A program made the position numbers and the translations under genes. From Hydnum rufescens UP504 (Eukaryota > Basidiomycota > Agaricomycetes > Cantharellales > Hydnaceae), in contig MU128911.1 of the NCBI GenBank assembly GCA_014904985.1, positions 9,118 through 73,117 of the forward strand: DNA of 64,000 nucleotides, in the 5' to 3' direction. Positions 11,463 through 23,095 of this stretch are shown here, in pieces. Positions within the stretch are counted from its first letter, which is position 1. Each line of letters begins with the position of its first letter. The notes beneath the pieces were generated by a model. That model was not told the origin of the DNA, searched no databases, and was given only the letters and a program-made list of their open reading frames with translations.

Positions 11463-12971
11463 ATGTCAGGTAAATGCTTGAAAATTGAAGCGAATGGCTC
11501 AAGTCCTCATTTTCTTCCGTCTGTGCCATCCTGTTCAGCTGCTCGGTTCATGGCGCTCGTCCACAGTGACCATGATGGCATTCTTGAGAGTATTTTCCTC
11601 AATGGCCCCGGCAGTCCTATACCTGGGGCATGGGATTGGAGGATACAGCATGAAAGATACCGCAGAGTGTTGGTTAGGGTTTGCAAGAAGTGGCGTACAA
11701 AGGCGTTTTCAATGCCCTGTCTTTGGGTCCACATAGGCCTTTTCTCCGAGATGCCGATCCCATGGCTAGAACGAATACTCGATTCATGTGGTGGTGCCCT
11801 GCCCCTTCACATCGACCTTGATCTTCACGGCATATCTACTCGTGTAGGGAGCCGAGGAGTTAGTCGTCTTCAGCATTTTAACACAATGTGGAAAACAATC
11901 AGTCCCTATATTCCCCGATGTTCCCACCTATCCCTCTACTTTACGGGAAATGAGACTCAGTACCTTGTTTTTTCATCCATCCGACTCTCCTTATTTTTTC
12001 GCCTCACACACCTTCGCATCGACATTGGAGAACAGGAGGCTGACGACTTTGAGGAAACCCGCGAGATTCATTTCCCTGAGGACTTGTTGCCTGAGGACAT
12101 TTCGTCCGGAGCCTTGTCTTATGGGGGGAACGATTTCCACCATCGAGGAGATGGTTTCATGAGAGAAGAAGAAGGGGATGATTTCGCAATTTGCGATTCT
12201 TTCGGGAGTGACTGGGGCGGTGATTCCAGTAGAGATGACTATGGGCATTCTTCCGATGCAGACGAATCCATCAGGTGTCCGCGACTCGCCATCCTGATTC
12301 TTGAAGACCGTAGTGGCCGCAGGGTATCCTGTGACTGGCTCGGACCCACTCTCTCGATGGCCTTGATCACCCATTTGCACATAGGCGGGACATCCTACAG
12401 CCCAGAAGCTGCGTTCGCCTTTGCTGCAAATTGTCCACGACTCCATCATATGGAGTACTCCCCCGCAGAATCTCTTCCTCAGGGACACATCCAAAAGCAC
12501 ATCCTCCCACTGTTGAAAAAAGTAGCACTCGCAGATGACGAGACCGTCAAGCACTTCTTCAAATATGTGGCCTGCCCAAACCTGGAATCTATGGTGTTCG
12601 ATTATCATGTTTCGTACCTGCCACAATTTTCAATGGAATTGGTACCAAAATTGGTGGACGTCGTATTTTTTGGCAGTATGCCAGGAACCAGTATGTTGCG
12701 ACGGTTTCTGAAGGAGACGGGGGTCAAATGTGCCGAGTTTCACGGGGGGGTGGACCCAGGAGCTCTAAAGGGGATTTCAACACTAAGGAATGTGCGTCTC
12801 GAAGCCTCACATAGGTTTTCGCTGAAAAATCGTGATTACTGGCCTTCGCACTGCGCTCAGCTCCTCGATTCCAAACTCCACCTCACCTTATTCATCGATG
12901 ACTACTTGAAAAGTGGCGAGGATCTCGAACGTTGCGAAAATCTAATGTACAGTACAAAGATTATGTGGTGA
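11463..12971 (+). CDS. F-box-like/LRR protein, single exon, 502 aa
   Basis: An uninterrupted 502-aa frame starting at ATG 11463. Residues about 25-100 (GPGSPIPGAWDWRIQHERYR, then VCKKWRTKAFSMPCLWVHIG and LERILDSCGGALPLHIDLDL) match the pattern of agaricomycete F-box-like proteins: a weak F-box helix, 'CRRWR...PRLW', then 'SG.LPL.L'. The rest is leucine-rich-like (LTHLRIDIG, ITHLHIGG, NCPRLHHMEY, CPNLESMVFD). The family normally recruits targets to SCF ubiquitin ligases; the target is unknown. A strongly acidic, Ser/Asp/Gly-rich insert lies at about residues 215-262. The LPxE core of the F-box is poorly conserved, so SKP1 binding is uncertain. A relative is at 40219-41706. Confidence 0.75.
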   Translation: MSGKCLKIEANGSSPHFLPSVPSCSAARFMALVHSDHDGILESIFLNGPGSPIPGAWDWRIQHERYRRVLVRVCKKWRTKAFSMPCLWVHIGLFSEMPIPWLERILDSCGGALPLHIDLDLHGISTRVGSRGVSRLQHFNTMWKTISPYIPRCSHLSLYFTGNETQYLVFSSIRLSLFFRLTHLRIDIGEQEADDFEETREIHFPEDLLPEDISSGALSYGGNDFHHRGDGFMREEEGDDFAICDSFGSDWGGDSSRDDYGHSSDADESIRCPRLAILILEDRSGRRVSCDWLGPTLSMALITHLHIGGTSYSPEAAFAFAANCPRLHHMEYSPAESLPQGHIQKHILPLLKKVALADDETVKHFFKYVACPNLESMVFDYHVSYLPQFSMELVPKLVDVVFFGSMPGTSMLRRFLKETGVKCAEFHGGVDPGALKGISTLRNVRLEASHRFSLKNRDYWPSHCAQLLDSKLHLTLFIDDYLKSGEDLERCENLMYSTKIMW

Positions 12972-13364
12972 GATCGGATTATGCTTGAGTGGTTGAGTCC
13001 TGACGATGAAGGATCGCCCGCAGGTTGGGAGTAACTTTAACTACTCCACACACTTTCACAACCAGCCTTGTAGCACTCCCTTTGCGTGCAGGAATGCGCT
13101 ATTTTGAATAAGAACAAGTAGTATTTAAAAGTCTGGAGCTTCTTGTTTTCGAGACCCCAGTTTGCTGAATCTCAAAATATAGCATATAGCCCTTGCCCTA
13201 TGTATGTGGGGTGATTTTGCGCCATTTTAATGCGATATGGAGAAAAGGATATATAATTGAAAACATCTCTATCGATGGGGAAAAAAAACGACTATGGCCA
13301 ATCATATCCCCATACGCCGCGAAAACTAGGGCGTTTTGTTGTCTCTGATATCCTAGAAGACCCT
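12972..13364. other. Intergenic, convergent 3' ends
   Basis: Lies between the F-box gene (+) and the sirtuin (-), so it should hold both 3' ends. AT-rich patches near 13110-13200; I see no gene. Confidence 0.5.
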
Positions 13365-14999
13365 TCATGTGACGCAGATTTGAGCTTCCGAAGAGAAATG
13401 TTGGGCGGTGCCGAGATCTGCATCTGTAATGGGGAGAATAACGGCTGCACATGAGCATTCGGTCTCAAGGCAAAAAAGGGGGGAAATGGTAACCTGGAGT
13501 TCTGCATTTACAGATGATGTGTCGGAGGGGAGTTTCTCTGGGAAAGAACTACCCTCTTCCCCTGCCATATTTCCTAAACAGCGTGCACACAGTGACATTG
13601 AGGAGCGGAGGTCGTGAGAAGAGACTTTCATACCAAAAGATCCTTCTCCGCATTTTCCACTTGGATCGTTGTGGCGTGGGATGGTATCGCCGGGGCAGAC
13701 GGTTGGAAAAATAGTCGTTGGGCATGTGGTCTTTTCCACAACGGTATTTAATGGCCGATTCCAGTCCAATTCACAGCGTGATACCCATGTGTCTGCGTCC
13801 CCTTCAATCCAGAAATCGATGAACGGCAGAAGATCAACTGGAGCTGGCGTGTGGTTCACTAGAATTACACAGCGGTTGTGAGTCGGATCCAAATTTCTGG
13901 GGGATTCTGCGACTGCTTTGGATCTCGATCGCGGGAAAGTATATTTCTTGCGCCAGAGGAGACTTTCATGGAAACGGCGAAGCTCTTCACCATCTTCTTG
14001 ACTTCTGGGATTCTGAGTGAAGTTCCCATTATGATCAACAGATCTGGATGGAGCGCCAAGTCTTGTTTTATCTGTTTGAGGACTTCTTCCCCGACTGGGT
14101 TATGTTCTTCATATAGAAGGACATCCGGCCGCAACATTCCGACGCTGATGGGATGCTTCCTGTACATTTTTCGTTGCTCGACTGGATTATTTAAATTTAG
14201 CGGTGCAGAGATGGCCGTCATGGAAGTGTGACGAACCTCTCGTGAGGCACTCAGGACATTTAGACCCATCGCCCTTGTGAAATCTTGCAAGAATTTCGGC
14301 AGTACACTCATATTTAGAAGAGCAGAGTGTGCATCGTACGCTGCTGATTTGTTAATAAATCAGGTTGCTCGACAGTGGATCAATGATAGAAATATCCCTC
14401 ACTGGATGTTTCCATGGAGTTCGACGCACTTGGAAGATCTGCTGGTGGAGGGTATTTCTGAGGAAATATATCGATCTTGATTGAGAAGGCCTGCTTTTTT
14501 CTCCAATCCATCGATATTTTGTGTGTATGATCTCAGAATCTTCCCCTGTGTGCCTAGGGAATCGATAAAATGATGAGTGGGCGATGGTTGAGCACCATCT
14601 GCAAGTGTCTTGAGATCAGCGATGAAACAGTAGAACTGTGAGCGAGAATTTGAATTTTCCATGGAATGTGCGGAAAAAACATCGCGACCGAGGAGGGCAC
14701 CCGGAATTTTGTGAGATTTAGAGGTATGATATATTCCCCCAGGGGAGCGGAAATCCTAAGTCATATTGTGGCCTGATGTCACTTGGCTCTGTATCCGAGA
14801 ATGAGGGGCTTGAAGAACTTACGGGAATTCCAGATGAACGAGATATACCTGCCCCTGTGATGAATATGATTCGCTTGGATCGAAGGAGAACATCGCTTAT
14901 TTTCTTCAACAGCGTGGAGTTCACTCGATCGTGATCGGCAGGCTCATGTAGGGAGAGATGTATTGGGACCATGGCACGAGAATAACCACTTGATTCCAT
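13365..14999 (-). CDS. Sirtuin NAD-dependent deacetylase, Hst3/Hst4 type
   Basis: Removes acetyl groups from lysine using NAD; Hst3/Hst4 enzymes act on histone H3 in the nucleus and guard genome stability. Exons read on the minus strand: 14999-14823, 14755-14403, 14340-14237 and 14181 downward, with introns 14822-14756 (67 bp, GTAAGT), 14402-14341 (62 bp) and 14236-14182 (55 bp). One more intron, junctions not fixed, lies near 13950-13890 before the last exon, which stops at 13365. Spliced motifs: GAGISRSSGIPDFRSPGGIY (NAD site), TQNIDGLEKKAG, ELHGNI (catalytic His), a CTLC...CPEC zinc module, VGMLRPDVLLY, MGTSL and VILVNHTP. The C-terminal tail after the last core strand is long and low in complexity. 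Met 14999 is chosen as start; an upstream in-frame Met at 15095 would overlap the divergent gene. Confidence 0.9.
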
Positions 15000-15057
15000 G
15001 GCACATGAACTGAGTGAGGGACGGAAAAAATACGGCAATTCCCGTACTTCGCGCATT

Positions 15058-17944
15058 ATGTCGGATTCTGGCAATGGAGAAGGCAAGGAACTCACACTTA
15101 CAGAATTCGTTTACATGTGTTCAGAAAGCCTCTCTGCTGATGCTCAAGCCACGGATGATCTAGCCCATCTGATGTTGTCTGGAATCATGGCTGATGCGCA
15201 GGAAGTTGTCGTCAACTCGGTCTCAGCGGAGTACGCCATTCCATTTCCTGGCGATGACGACGATGGGGCAGACTTCCTGAATGGATTGGATTCTCCACTA
15301 TTTGTCCGGGACTATGACTCTATGATAGCAACATCCAGGACGTTGCCGTATATTTCCGCGCTTCAAATATATGCCGTCGCCAGGAGCGCAGATTCTTTGA
15401 CAAAAGACGTTCATATTCAGCACCCTGTTCAGATTAGAAGAGGGGTGTGTTTATTTGTATGCAAAGAAATAAGCAGTTGCTCATTGTATTTGCCAGGGGA
15501 ATCAAACGAGCCAGATGCCACTTCACCGGATCCCGAACATGGGATTTGCTGAGTTCGGGGGGAATGGGCTAGTAAGGGCCTTCTTTCCCAATCTCCCGAA
15601 GTCTGCATGGTCGACAACTCCGGGGAACATACCTGAGGAATACCAGGACAAGTTCTACCAGGACATCCTTCGCCCCTCCCTGCTGGAGATTGCTCCTCTC
15701 TACGAGCCGAATTGGCCAGTATCACGAAACGTGGAGAAATTCCGCATTACCAAGCATTCTCAGGGGGGAGGCTATCCCTAGTACAAACCTTGTCTTGTCG
15801 GGGGGGAAAAAATCCCTGACCTAGGCGATGAAATCATCCGCCGGGCTGATAGGGTTCCATGGATGGAGGACATGTTTTTCAGTCACCAGATTATTGGTGT
15901 GAAGCATACTACTGACCACCAACTGATGAACGATGTGGAATCGACGCAAGCGCTCCAGATCCTCATGCAGGATTTTCTGTGGATGGGGCACCACCTGATG
16001 GAAAATTTTGCGTGCTATGTGGACGTCGGCCTCGAAATACACTGTCCCGACCATGTGGTTCTTTGGAAAGCATCATCTCATCGAGCACTTGCTCAGTTCG
16101 CCCTTCAGTGCACTCCTACGGATGCGATCGAGGCCACCCGGCCGGGATCTGATTATCGGATCGATTACCCTGCATCTATTGTGGATCTAGCTGGGTGCCG
16201 GATTTGCCCAAAGAACAATTCGGTGAGGTACCTTCAAGCATATCACACAGAAAAGTCAGGGACGAGCAATGCAGAGAACGGGGAACGAGCCAAGGGAACA
16301 AACTGTTGGGCGGCACTTACAAGTTCTAAGGGGTATACCAACTTCTGCAAAGGGCTGTACAACTTCTTCTCCGCATCAATGGAGGGGGAACTCGGGGGAA
16401 GCGCTCGTCTGGAGGTTAGAGTTCCATTCGCCGAAGCGCTGACAGCGCTTCCCAAGATCTCTCCCGACGTGTATTGCGAAATATGTGTGAGAATCCCATC
16501 TAGAATGTGGTGGTGAGTTAGCTGCACTTAGCTGGGAGATGGGACCTGAAAACAGGATGCTTAAAGGAACTACAAACTGTACCGACTTATGGCATTGCAA
16601 CATGTCATCGGCCAATCATGGGAGGGATCTGGAAGCCTGCGCAGTGCACATGCTTCTCTAGCACTGGTGGCGGCCTGTGTGTACCATATCAATGCTCTGA
16701 ATAGGCGCCCTGGGTGGGGAAAGGCTGAGCACGATCTACTCATCTGCACCCACCCGATCACGAACGATATCGAATCCGCGGAGGCATTGTATTTAATAAG
16801 TGGTTTAGACGGGAATCCATTCGCTCTGTTCGATGAAGCACGAGAGCGAGCAGAGAATCGCCGAGAGGAGAATGAAAGCGAGCGGGATGAAGAGGATGAC
16901 GAGAGTGAGGATGATGTGTGGGCTCCGTATGCCAATCGGGGAATCATTTTCCTGGAGCGAGTCATGTTGGCGAGCAACAAAGGGGTGACAGTGCCCCGGA
17001 TGAGGACGACTCCCCACATACGCCACGGCCAGATCCTCAAGTTGAAGTCATATCAGATTTTCTTCTCCAGGAGCTATAATGATGTCAGGGCACATATTTA
17101 CCCAGTTGGGTATGCAGAAGTACGTGATCCCAATCGACGTCGCATCCCTCGAAAGGCAGTTCCGCTCCTGTATGAGGAAGTACCGAATACCGAAGGTTCT
17201 ACGGCATTTCATCTCGAACAAGCTGGTCATGTGGCACCGCAACAACCGGTCGATGAAGGGTCGGACAATGATGTTGAAGACCTTGTTCGCGAGGATCCAG
17301 ATCTAGGTGGATTGGACCACCAACTGTCAGTCATTTGGTGAAAATACTTGGTGCATGTCGTCCTCCACATTCCAGTTGTAAGGGGAAAAAACCAGCAGGA
17401 TTATTCTCGGGTTAGCGAGGAAGAGTGTCATCAAGCCACGGAGGAACTCTACAAAAATACTGAGCTATCAGATGTTTTTTCCGCCTGCCAACTACGCCCA
17501 TCCAGCATTGAGCAGTGGAATGGGTGTTACGAAAAACTATTCCCACGGCCAGGAACAGTGCTGGACATTAAAGAGAGTGTGGGCTTGATGAAGACGTATC
17601 ATGGTGACTGGCAGAGACTGATCAACTCGATCACACCTACGGCGGCCGTTGCTGCGAGACGAGAAGTCCGAAGAAAGTGGGATTCGCTGCTTTGGGCCCC
17701 CTTCAGAAGTTCTGCACGACTGTGGGATTCTCACCAAGACAAAACAGATCTTGGAATCCTGCTCACATCTGAAACAGCTCGAAGCCAACCATCTCGGTCA
17801 GCAAAGATCAGCGCGCCGCGCATCGCTCTTAATCCAGCATTTGGACATACAGTGAAATGGAGGGGAACTCAGTATTTCTTAGGAGTCAAAGGGCAGATGT
17901 GCTGCGCACAGCATGTTGAAAGGATTCACCCTCCATCCTCATGA
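15058..17944 (+). CDS. Multi-exon protein of unknown function
   Basis: I do not recognise the family. Coding-like exons run from ATG 15058 (MSDSGNGEGKELTLTEF), through about 15530-15775 and 15790-16511, then 16566-17100, and on to about 17944. A clear junction is MWW|NYKLYRLMALQHV, with a GTGAGT donor at 16512-16514 and a TTAAAG acceptor near 16565. Visible features: an acidic stretch at about 15260-15290, the block VRYLQAYHTEKSG...ARLEVRVPFAEALTALPKI near 16222-16460, and a charged Glu/Asp/Arg run near 16840-16915. Junctions after 17050 need frame changes and are unclear. It is transcribed away from the sirtuin with only ~60 bp between the two start codons, so a shared bidirectional promoter is likely. 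Could be one gene or two. Confidence 0.5.
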
Positions 17945-18708
17945 ACCTGTGACATCCATCTTCCAGAGAGGCTGGGGAGTGAGGGGCTCGATGCTTCGAG
18001 CTGGGTCATTGGAGGGGTGGGTGGTGTGGATCATCCCGAAACACCGCGTGCGGCCTGGAATCTGATAGAAATTAACGTGTGGGTTTGGCCCTAGATAGCA
18101 GGAAAATATATCTCCAGGCTGTACGCGCTACCAGGGTAGCCATCGTGTTGTGGTGGAGTTATAAAAGATGCTAAATGTACTGAATTTAACAGGCTTTGTA
18201 TCATACTGGTTAAATTTTGAAGACTGGGAATTAGCCTGAAGTGGGATGATGAGGTGCATGATGAGTCAGGAAACGAGCATCTATGCTTGTATAGCAAGCC
18301 TCTTGTCACGGGTGAGGTAATCAAAGTAAAAACTTTTGTGGTGTGAGCCTTTAGCGCCTGTCTACTGCAAAGACAACTCAGAGCACCTGGTGAGCTGAGG
18401 AATCAGGACCCTCCCAAGGAGTAAAGGCTGCGGAGGCATTTGGCTCTATTTCACTGGATCAGATTTCAGGCCTTCATGCGCCCGGCGAGCACCATGTGGC
18501 TGTGCCCATATTGATTGTTTGCTTCGTACCTAAGATTTGCTTCCGGAGCAAGTTCCGCGCATATCCTGATCTAACACGCCTTGACCACGTGCCTTTGACG
18601 AGCCTCGAATATACAGCCCCCAACCCGGTTGGTGAAGTTCAGACTATTGCCTGACATGACGTCCTGACATAGGGCCTTTCAAGTGTATAACTAAGGGTGA
18701 TATTCGCA
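17945..18708. other. Intergenic, no gene seen
   Basis: Short frames only, on both strands. The plus-strand gene starting near 18709 would have its promoter here. No repeat was recognised. Confidence 0.4.
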
Positions 18709-21133
18709 ATGCTGGACATGAATACGAATGCGATCGATGACGCGCTATTTCCATCACAATACAGCCTCCTTCGCGTTCGACAGACGGTGAAAGAGTTGCT
18801 TTCACGGCGTTCGACATGGAAGCGTGACTATTTGGATGCCATCCAACAAGCAGCTGAGGCGCCACTCTGACCCAGGACCAACCCTACCACCCCTCCCCAA
18901 GCTAGCAGCATCGAACAAAAAACTGCCCTGCTTGGACCCAGCGTGAATTATAGCAGCATCGGAGGATCTCATGGAACCTCCAGTGCATCTGCTGGAGACT
19001 GGCAGGGTGACCACGACATGCAGGTAGCCACAGGCAACGACGCGTGGGTCAGCGTCTTCGGGGGCCATAGTGACCCAGAACTTTCAGATGGGGCGCCAGC
19101 TATTGCCATGGGGTGGAAAGCTGAGCATAAGAGGCACATCGCTGCGAATAATACAAACTGGATCCGCGTATATGGCTCATCCAGTGACGTGGAGGTGTCA
19201 GATGCCGAAGAAACATCCACAGAGGGCGCTTCCGGTCGCCAAAAGAGCGCAGAGGAATTAATACTGCATGAGCTCGTGGATAGTACGTATGGCCTCTTTT
19301 CCCTCTGAAATGTTCTCATGGAGGTGTCAGCAGAGCTGGAAGAAGCATGGAACTGGGGGTTCATAGCGGATGAGACCGCTGGGAATTGGAGGGGCCCTTT
19401 TGGCGCCCTGCGTGCTATCCTCACTGAACAGTTTGAATCGTATGTCAATTCTATCGCGATGTCACACGATAGTGATGGGGGTGGCGATGAGTCAAATGCA
19501 GCCAAGGAAGATTATGAGGCTGTCGTAGATTTGTTGTCGACTGACCTCATTGTTGGACGCTATCTGGCAGGGCATCTCTTACTAAATGTGTGTGTTTCTT
19601 GGGTTTTTGACCTTGCATGGTGGAATTAACATTCAAACAATTTTATCAGTACATTGGTGGAGAAATTGAAAAGGGGGGGTCGCAGCTATGACTGCGAGGG
19701 GGAGGCGGTCGATTTGCTCCGCGTCTATTTCACATGCGCCCTGGGCCCATCGCGGGTGAACGAATTACGAATTTTAGGGGTTTCTTCGTGGAAGTATTGC
19801 CCCCTGCTATCGAGAGGATATACACGCGCCGAGCAGCTGTAATCAAGGACACAAAGAGGGCTGCCCGCCAGGCGAAGGAGTTAGTTTCAGTTCTGTTTGT
19901 TCGCCCCCAGAATGGATCAAAAGACTTGCACGAACATCCTTGTGCAGGAAAGTATGCGATAACGACGCCTGGTTTGTTTTCACAGTGCCTTTTTGTGGAC
20001 AGACCTGGATATTGGCACTGACGTGACATAATCTACCCCCAGATGGAAGATTTCCAGATGGAGTCACAGAAGAAGTTCATAAGAATGCATCCTTCTTTGA
20101 CAATCCGACATACATCTCCCCAATTTTTCGGGATGATCAGAGCCTGGCTCAAAACCTGTAAACCCTCTCCTGGGGCGTTCGGAAAGAAGGCCATATGCGC
20201 CCCAAATGGTCCTGGTTTTTCAGCTGGTCGAGGACATGCCAGCAAGAATTGGCCAACTTTATCAGCAAAGCCTAACAATGCCGCACCGGGCCTTTTTGAC
20301 ATCCGAGGAGAAGGACCTCATCCCATGGGATGATCTTCACAGGCTGGAATGCTTCGTTACTGCGAGCATTTTTTTTGCACATGGGATGCACAATGTGTGG
20401 GATGTGGCAAAAATAAAAAAAGACCTTTTATCCTCTTCCGCCGCCCACAAGCCCTTCATTCGCGGGACGACCGGCCACACCGCGGAAAGGGCTCTTCAAT
20501 AGGGGCGCGCGCCGACCAACGGGGCCACATAGGGTCAGCGTTTCTTGCAGCATCGTTGGCAGATACTTATGGCCCACCCTGCCCCATAGCCCATACCTCA
20601 GAAACTACCAAGGAAGTGTGTCAGATGATACTAGGGCGAAGATCTCTGCATGGGATGAGAATACGATCGACCACCTCGCAGAAGTTGTCAAAGTCGCATT
20701 TCCCAAGCTCATCGAGGAAGATTATATCTCATCCTCCTACTACAGCTCTGTCCCCCCATCTGGAGCACGGGGATTTGCAGCTAGTGGTGCGGCAGGGTCC
20801 AACTTCCTCGCTGCCCAGCATATCAAGCCATACACTGATCCAGAATGGACAATGGGCATGACGCTCTCAGAAGGGGACAGGTGCCCAAGAGCCTATAATT
20901 TCTGTTTCTCTGCCCTCGATAATGGCCGCGGTGTCATTGCGCTGAACTATGCTTACACTGCTCATATTTGGAGAGGAAAGGCATTCTTGCATGGTGGGAC
21001 AGTAGGGCCCAGCACTTTCATACACAAGGACCCAGTAATTGGGCTGGGCGTCTATCAGAAGACTCGGATGCAGAGTCAGGCAAGGAAGGATGCTGCCATG
21101 TTCCCAAAAACTTTCAAGATCCCAGTCGGGTGA
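18709..21133 (+). pseudogene. Unknown multi-exon gene with an in-frame stop
   Basis: Starts MLDMNTNAIDDALFPSQYSL at 18709. After 53 codons the frame meets TGA at 18868 (in CTC TGA CCC) and then continues open in the same frame with serine/glycine-rich, acidic sequence to about 19305. CGA to TGA decay at a CpG would explain this; an unrecognised intron is the alternative. Further exon-like pieces lie at 19318-19590, 19650-20000, 20200-20500 and 20618-21133. The last block (WTMGMTLSEGDRCPRAYNF, NGRGVIALNYAYTAHIWRGK, FLHGGTVGPSTF) has the strand rhythm and a late His of a 2-oxoglutarate/Fe(II) oxygenase fold, but this is only a resemblance. No family is assigned. Confidence 0.35.
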
Positions 21134-22380
21134 GCGCAGCGCTTTGAGCTTGGTGCCCTTCGCTGGATAGTTTAATGGCCTTTCGATGGGGAACCCCCGA
21201 ATGCATCGAGGGCCCAGTGCTATGCAGCTAATCCGGCTTGTTGGGGAGGTGCTGAAATGCTGGGGCCATGTTGATCATAGACCCCTTCCCTTCAATGTCT
21301 ATTTTTTACAATGCCACCTCCATGTACTTCAAGCCTTGGCTGACCCCTTCCCTTCGATGTCTATGTTTTACAATCCTATCTTTGCGCACTCTGAGCCCAG
21401 GCCAAGGTCATGGCACCTGTTGGAAATTCAACAGTTGGGCAAAGTTCATGACCTAAACCTAAGATCAGTGAGCTTGTCACAGGTAGCCACTACGCCTTTG
21501 AATAAAATTGTAGAATCCCCTGGCATACAGTATTTTGCCAGCTAATGGCTGAAAAGTAATGATATGTTTCTACAAACTTCAAATTTAAATAATACCATTC
21601 GAGTCTTTCAGGAAATATAGAGAAACATATCTTGCACCCCTCACCCAATATACCAAGTATTTAGGGGTTGTAGTGCATAGTTATTGTGAAGCTGCTGAAC
21701 GGTGTTGAAATTGCATAGCAGCTACTCAATGACCAAACAAGGTTGGTGCGCGCTAGACTAGTACCCCTGATCTTAGCTAGGGCTCTTGCCTCACAGATGG
21801 GTATAATGGAACCTTGCCAAGGAACCCCCGGTGTTCAAAATGTAGATGTGCATCTGCTATGAAGTACTCTTTGTTGGGTGCTTCTGAAGCCAGAAGCAAG
21901 TGGGCCAAACTGCTTTTTTGGGGGTATTTGTTTTCATAGCTACACCCGCGGTGTTTCAGCTCAGCAGGGACATATATTGCAGTAAGTTCCGCGTTCATCC
22001 CCAGGCAATAATGAATAATGGCTTGGGTCAAAACTGAGCAAAAAAAATTCCCTTTTGGCCATTGGGTGGTGACTGGCATTGGGCGGTGAAATACTGCGTA
22101 TGGGTGCCTACCTGTCACTGACGGCAAAACATCGCCGGGCGCTCTAAGGCAGCATGTTCCAAGTTACCTTCACATGTGAGCATACTACAAGAAGCCAATG
22201 GCCCCTGACCCACAATCTTTGTGCAGCACCCTTATGCATCACCTTTGCTAGCTTTAACCCAGTTTTGATGGTAAACTAACTGTATGTACACGCAAGCTCT
22301 CTGAGGCCAATGACCACCAGCAGGAATGTACAGTACAGTCAATCAGCCCCACCACTTAGGGTAAACTAATCTCAAAAGCA

Positions 22381-22455
22381 ACTGCAGCGATTCGAACCCT
22401 CAAGCTCTACAAAGAGCCTCATATAAAGGAATAAACCACTAGACCATTACAGTCT
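22381..22455 (-). ncRNA. tRNA-like sequence, probable SINE head or tRNA relic
   Basis: On the minus strand TGGTCTAGTGG (22446-22436) fits the polymerase III A box and GGTTCGAATCG (22398-22388) fits the B box, at tRNA spacing. The anticodon region could read TTG (Gln-like). The acceptor and T stems pair poorly, so it is not a working tRNA as it stands. Confidence 0.45.
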
Positions 22456-22599
22456 CTGCTCCCGACAGATCCCTTTGTATTTCTTTATGCCCCACTGGCA
22501 CTACGAGTGGGGACATAAATGAGCAAGTACATACACCCAGGTATCCAGTATGAATATCGCCCTAACAAGTGTGAATGAACACTTCAACAATGGATTAGG

Positions 22600-22665
22600 G
22601 CATTGCGCGGGGTTTCAAAACCCGCGGGTTTCAACCCCCGGGGTACATCCCCGCGGGGGGGGGGA
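22600..22665. repeat. GC-rich foldable patch
   Basis: CGCGGGGTTTCAAAACCCGCG-type inverted repeats followed by CCCCGGGG and a run of ten G. Stands out from AT-rich surroundings. Function unknown. Confidence 0.5.
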
Positions 22666-23095
22666 GTGCCAATGTGGACCCATGGCTAAAACCTGCCAAG
22701 AACCCACCATACCCAGGGATGTGCAGGCAGGTTTGAGTATCCCTATGAATATACATAGAGGATTTGAATTATATAAAATTTTCACCATTGGCGGTACTTA
22801 TCTATCTATTGATTATTACAACTTATTTATTATGCGCACTCCTGGCTGCCTTGGGGTCCTAGACGAACTATTAATACAACGCTGTACTGTAATTTGCAGA
22901 CGCAGGGCATGTATCACTCTCAGCTAACTCTCAGGCCAGCCTGATATATCAGCTCATTGCACAATTCTCAATAATTCTATAATGGAGGTATAATCGCATG
23001 ATTACGATTATTATATCTACAGGTGGGTATATGAATAATCTTCTCCCTTTGGATGCAGGGAATATGCTGAAAAAGCGCAGTGTATACGCAAAAAA

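Larger units (their letters stand above)
21134..23095. other. Repeat-rich intergenic region
   Basis: Contains a ~70-bp tandem duplication (CCCCTTCCCTTCAATGTCTA near 21280-21375), a tRNA-like block near 22381-22455 and a GC-rich foldable patch near 22600-22665. No gene is convincing. Confidence 0.5.
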
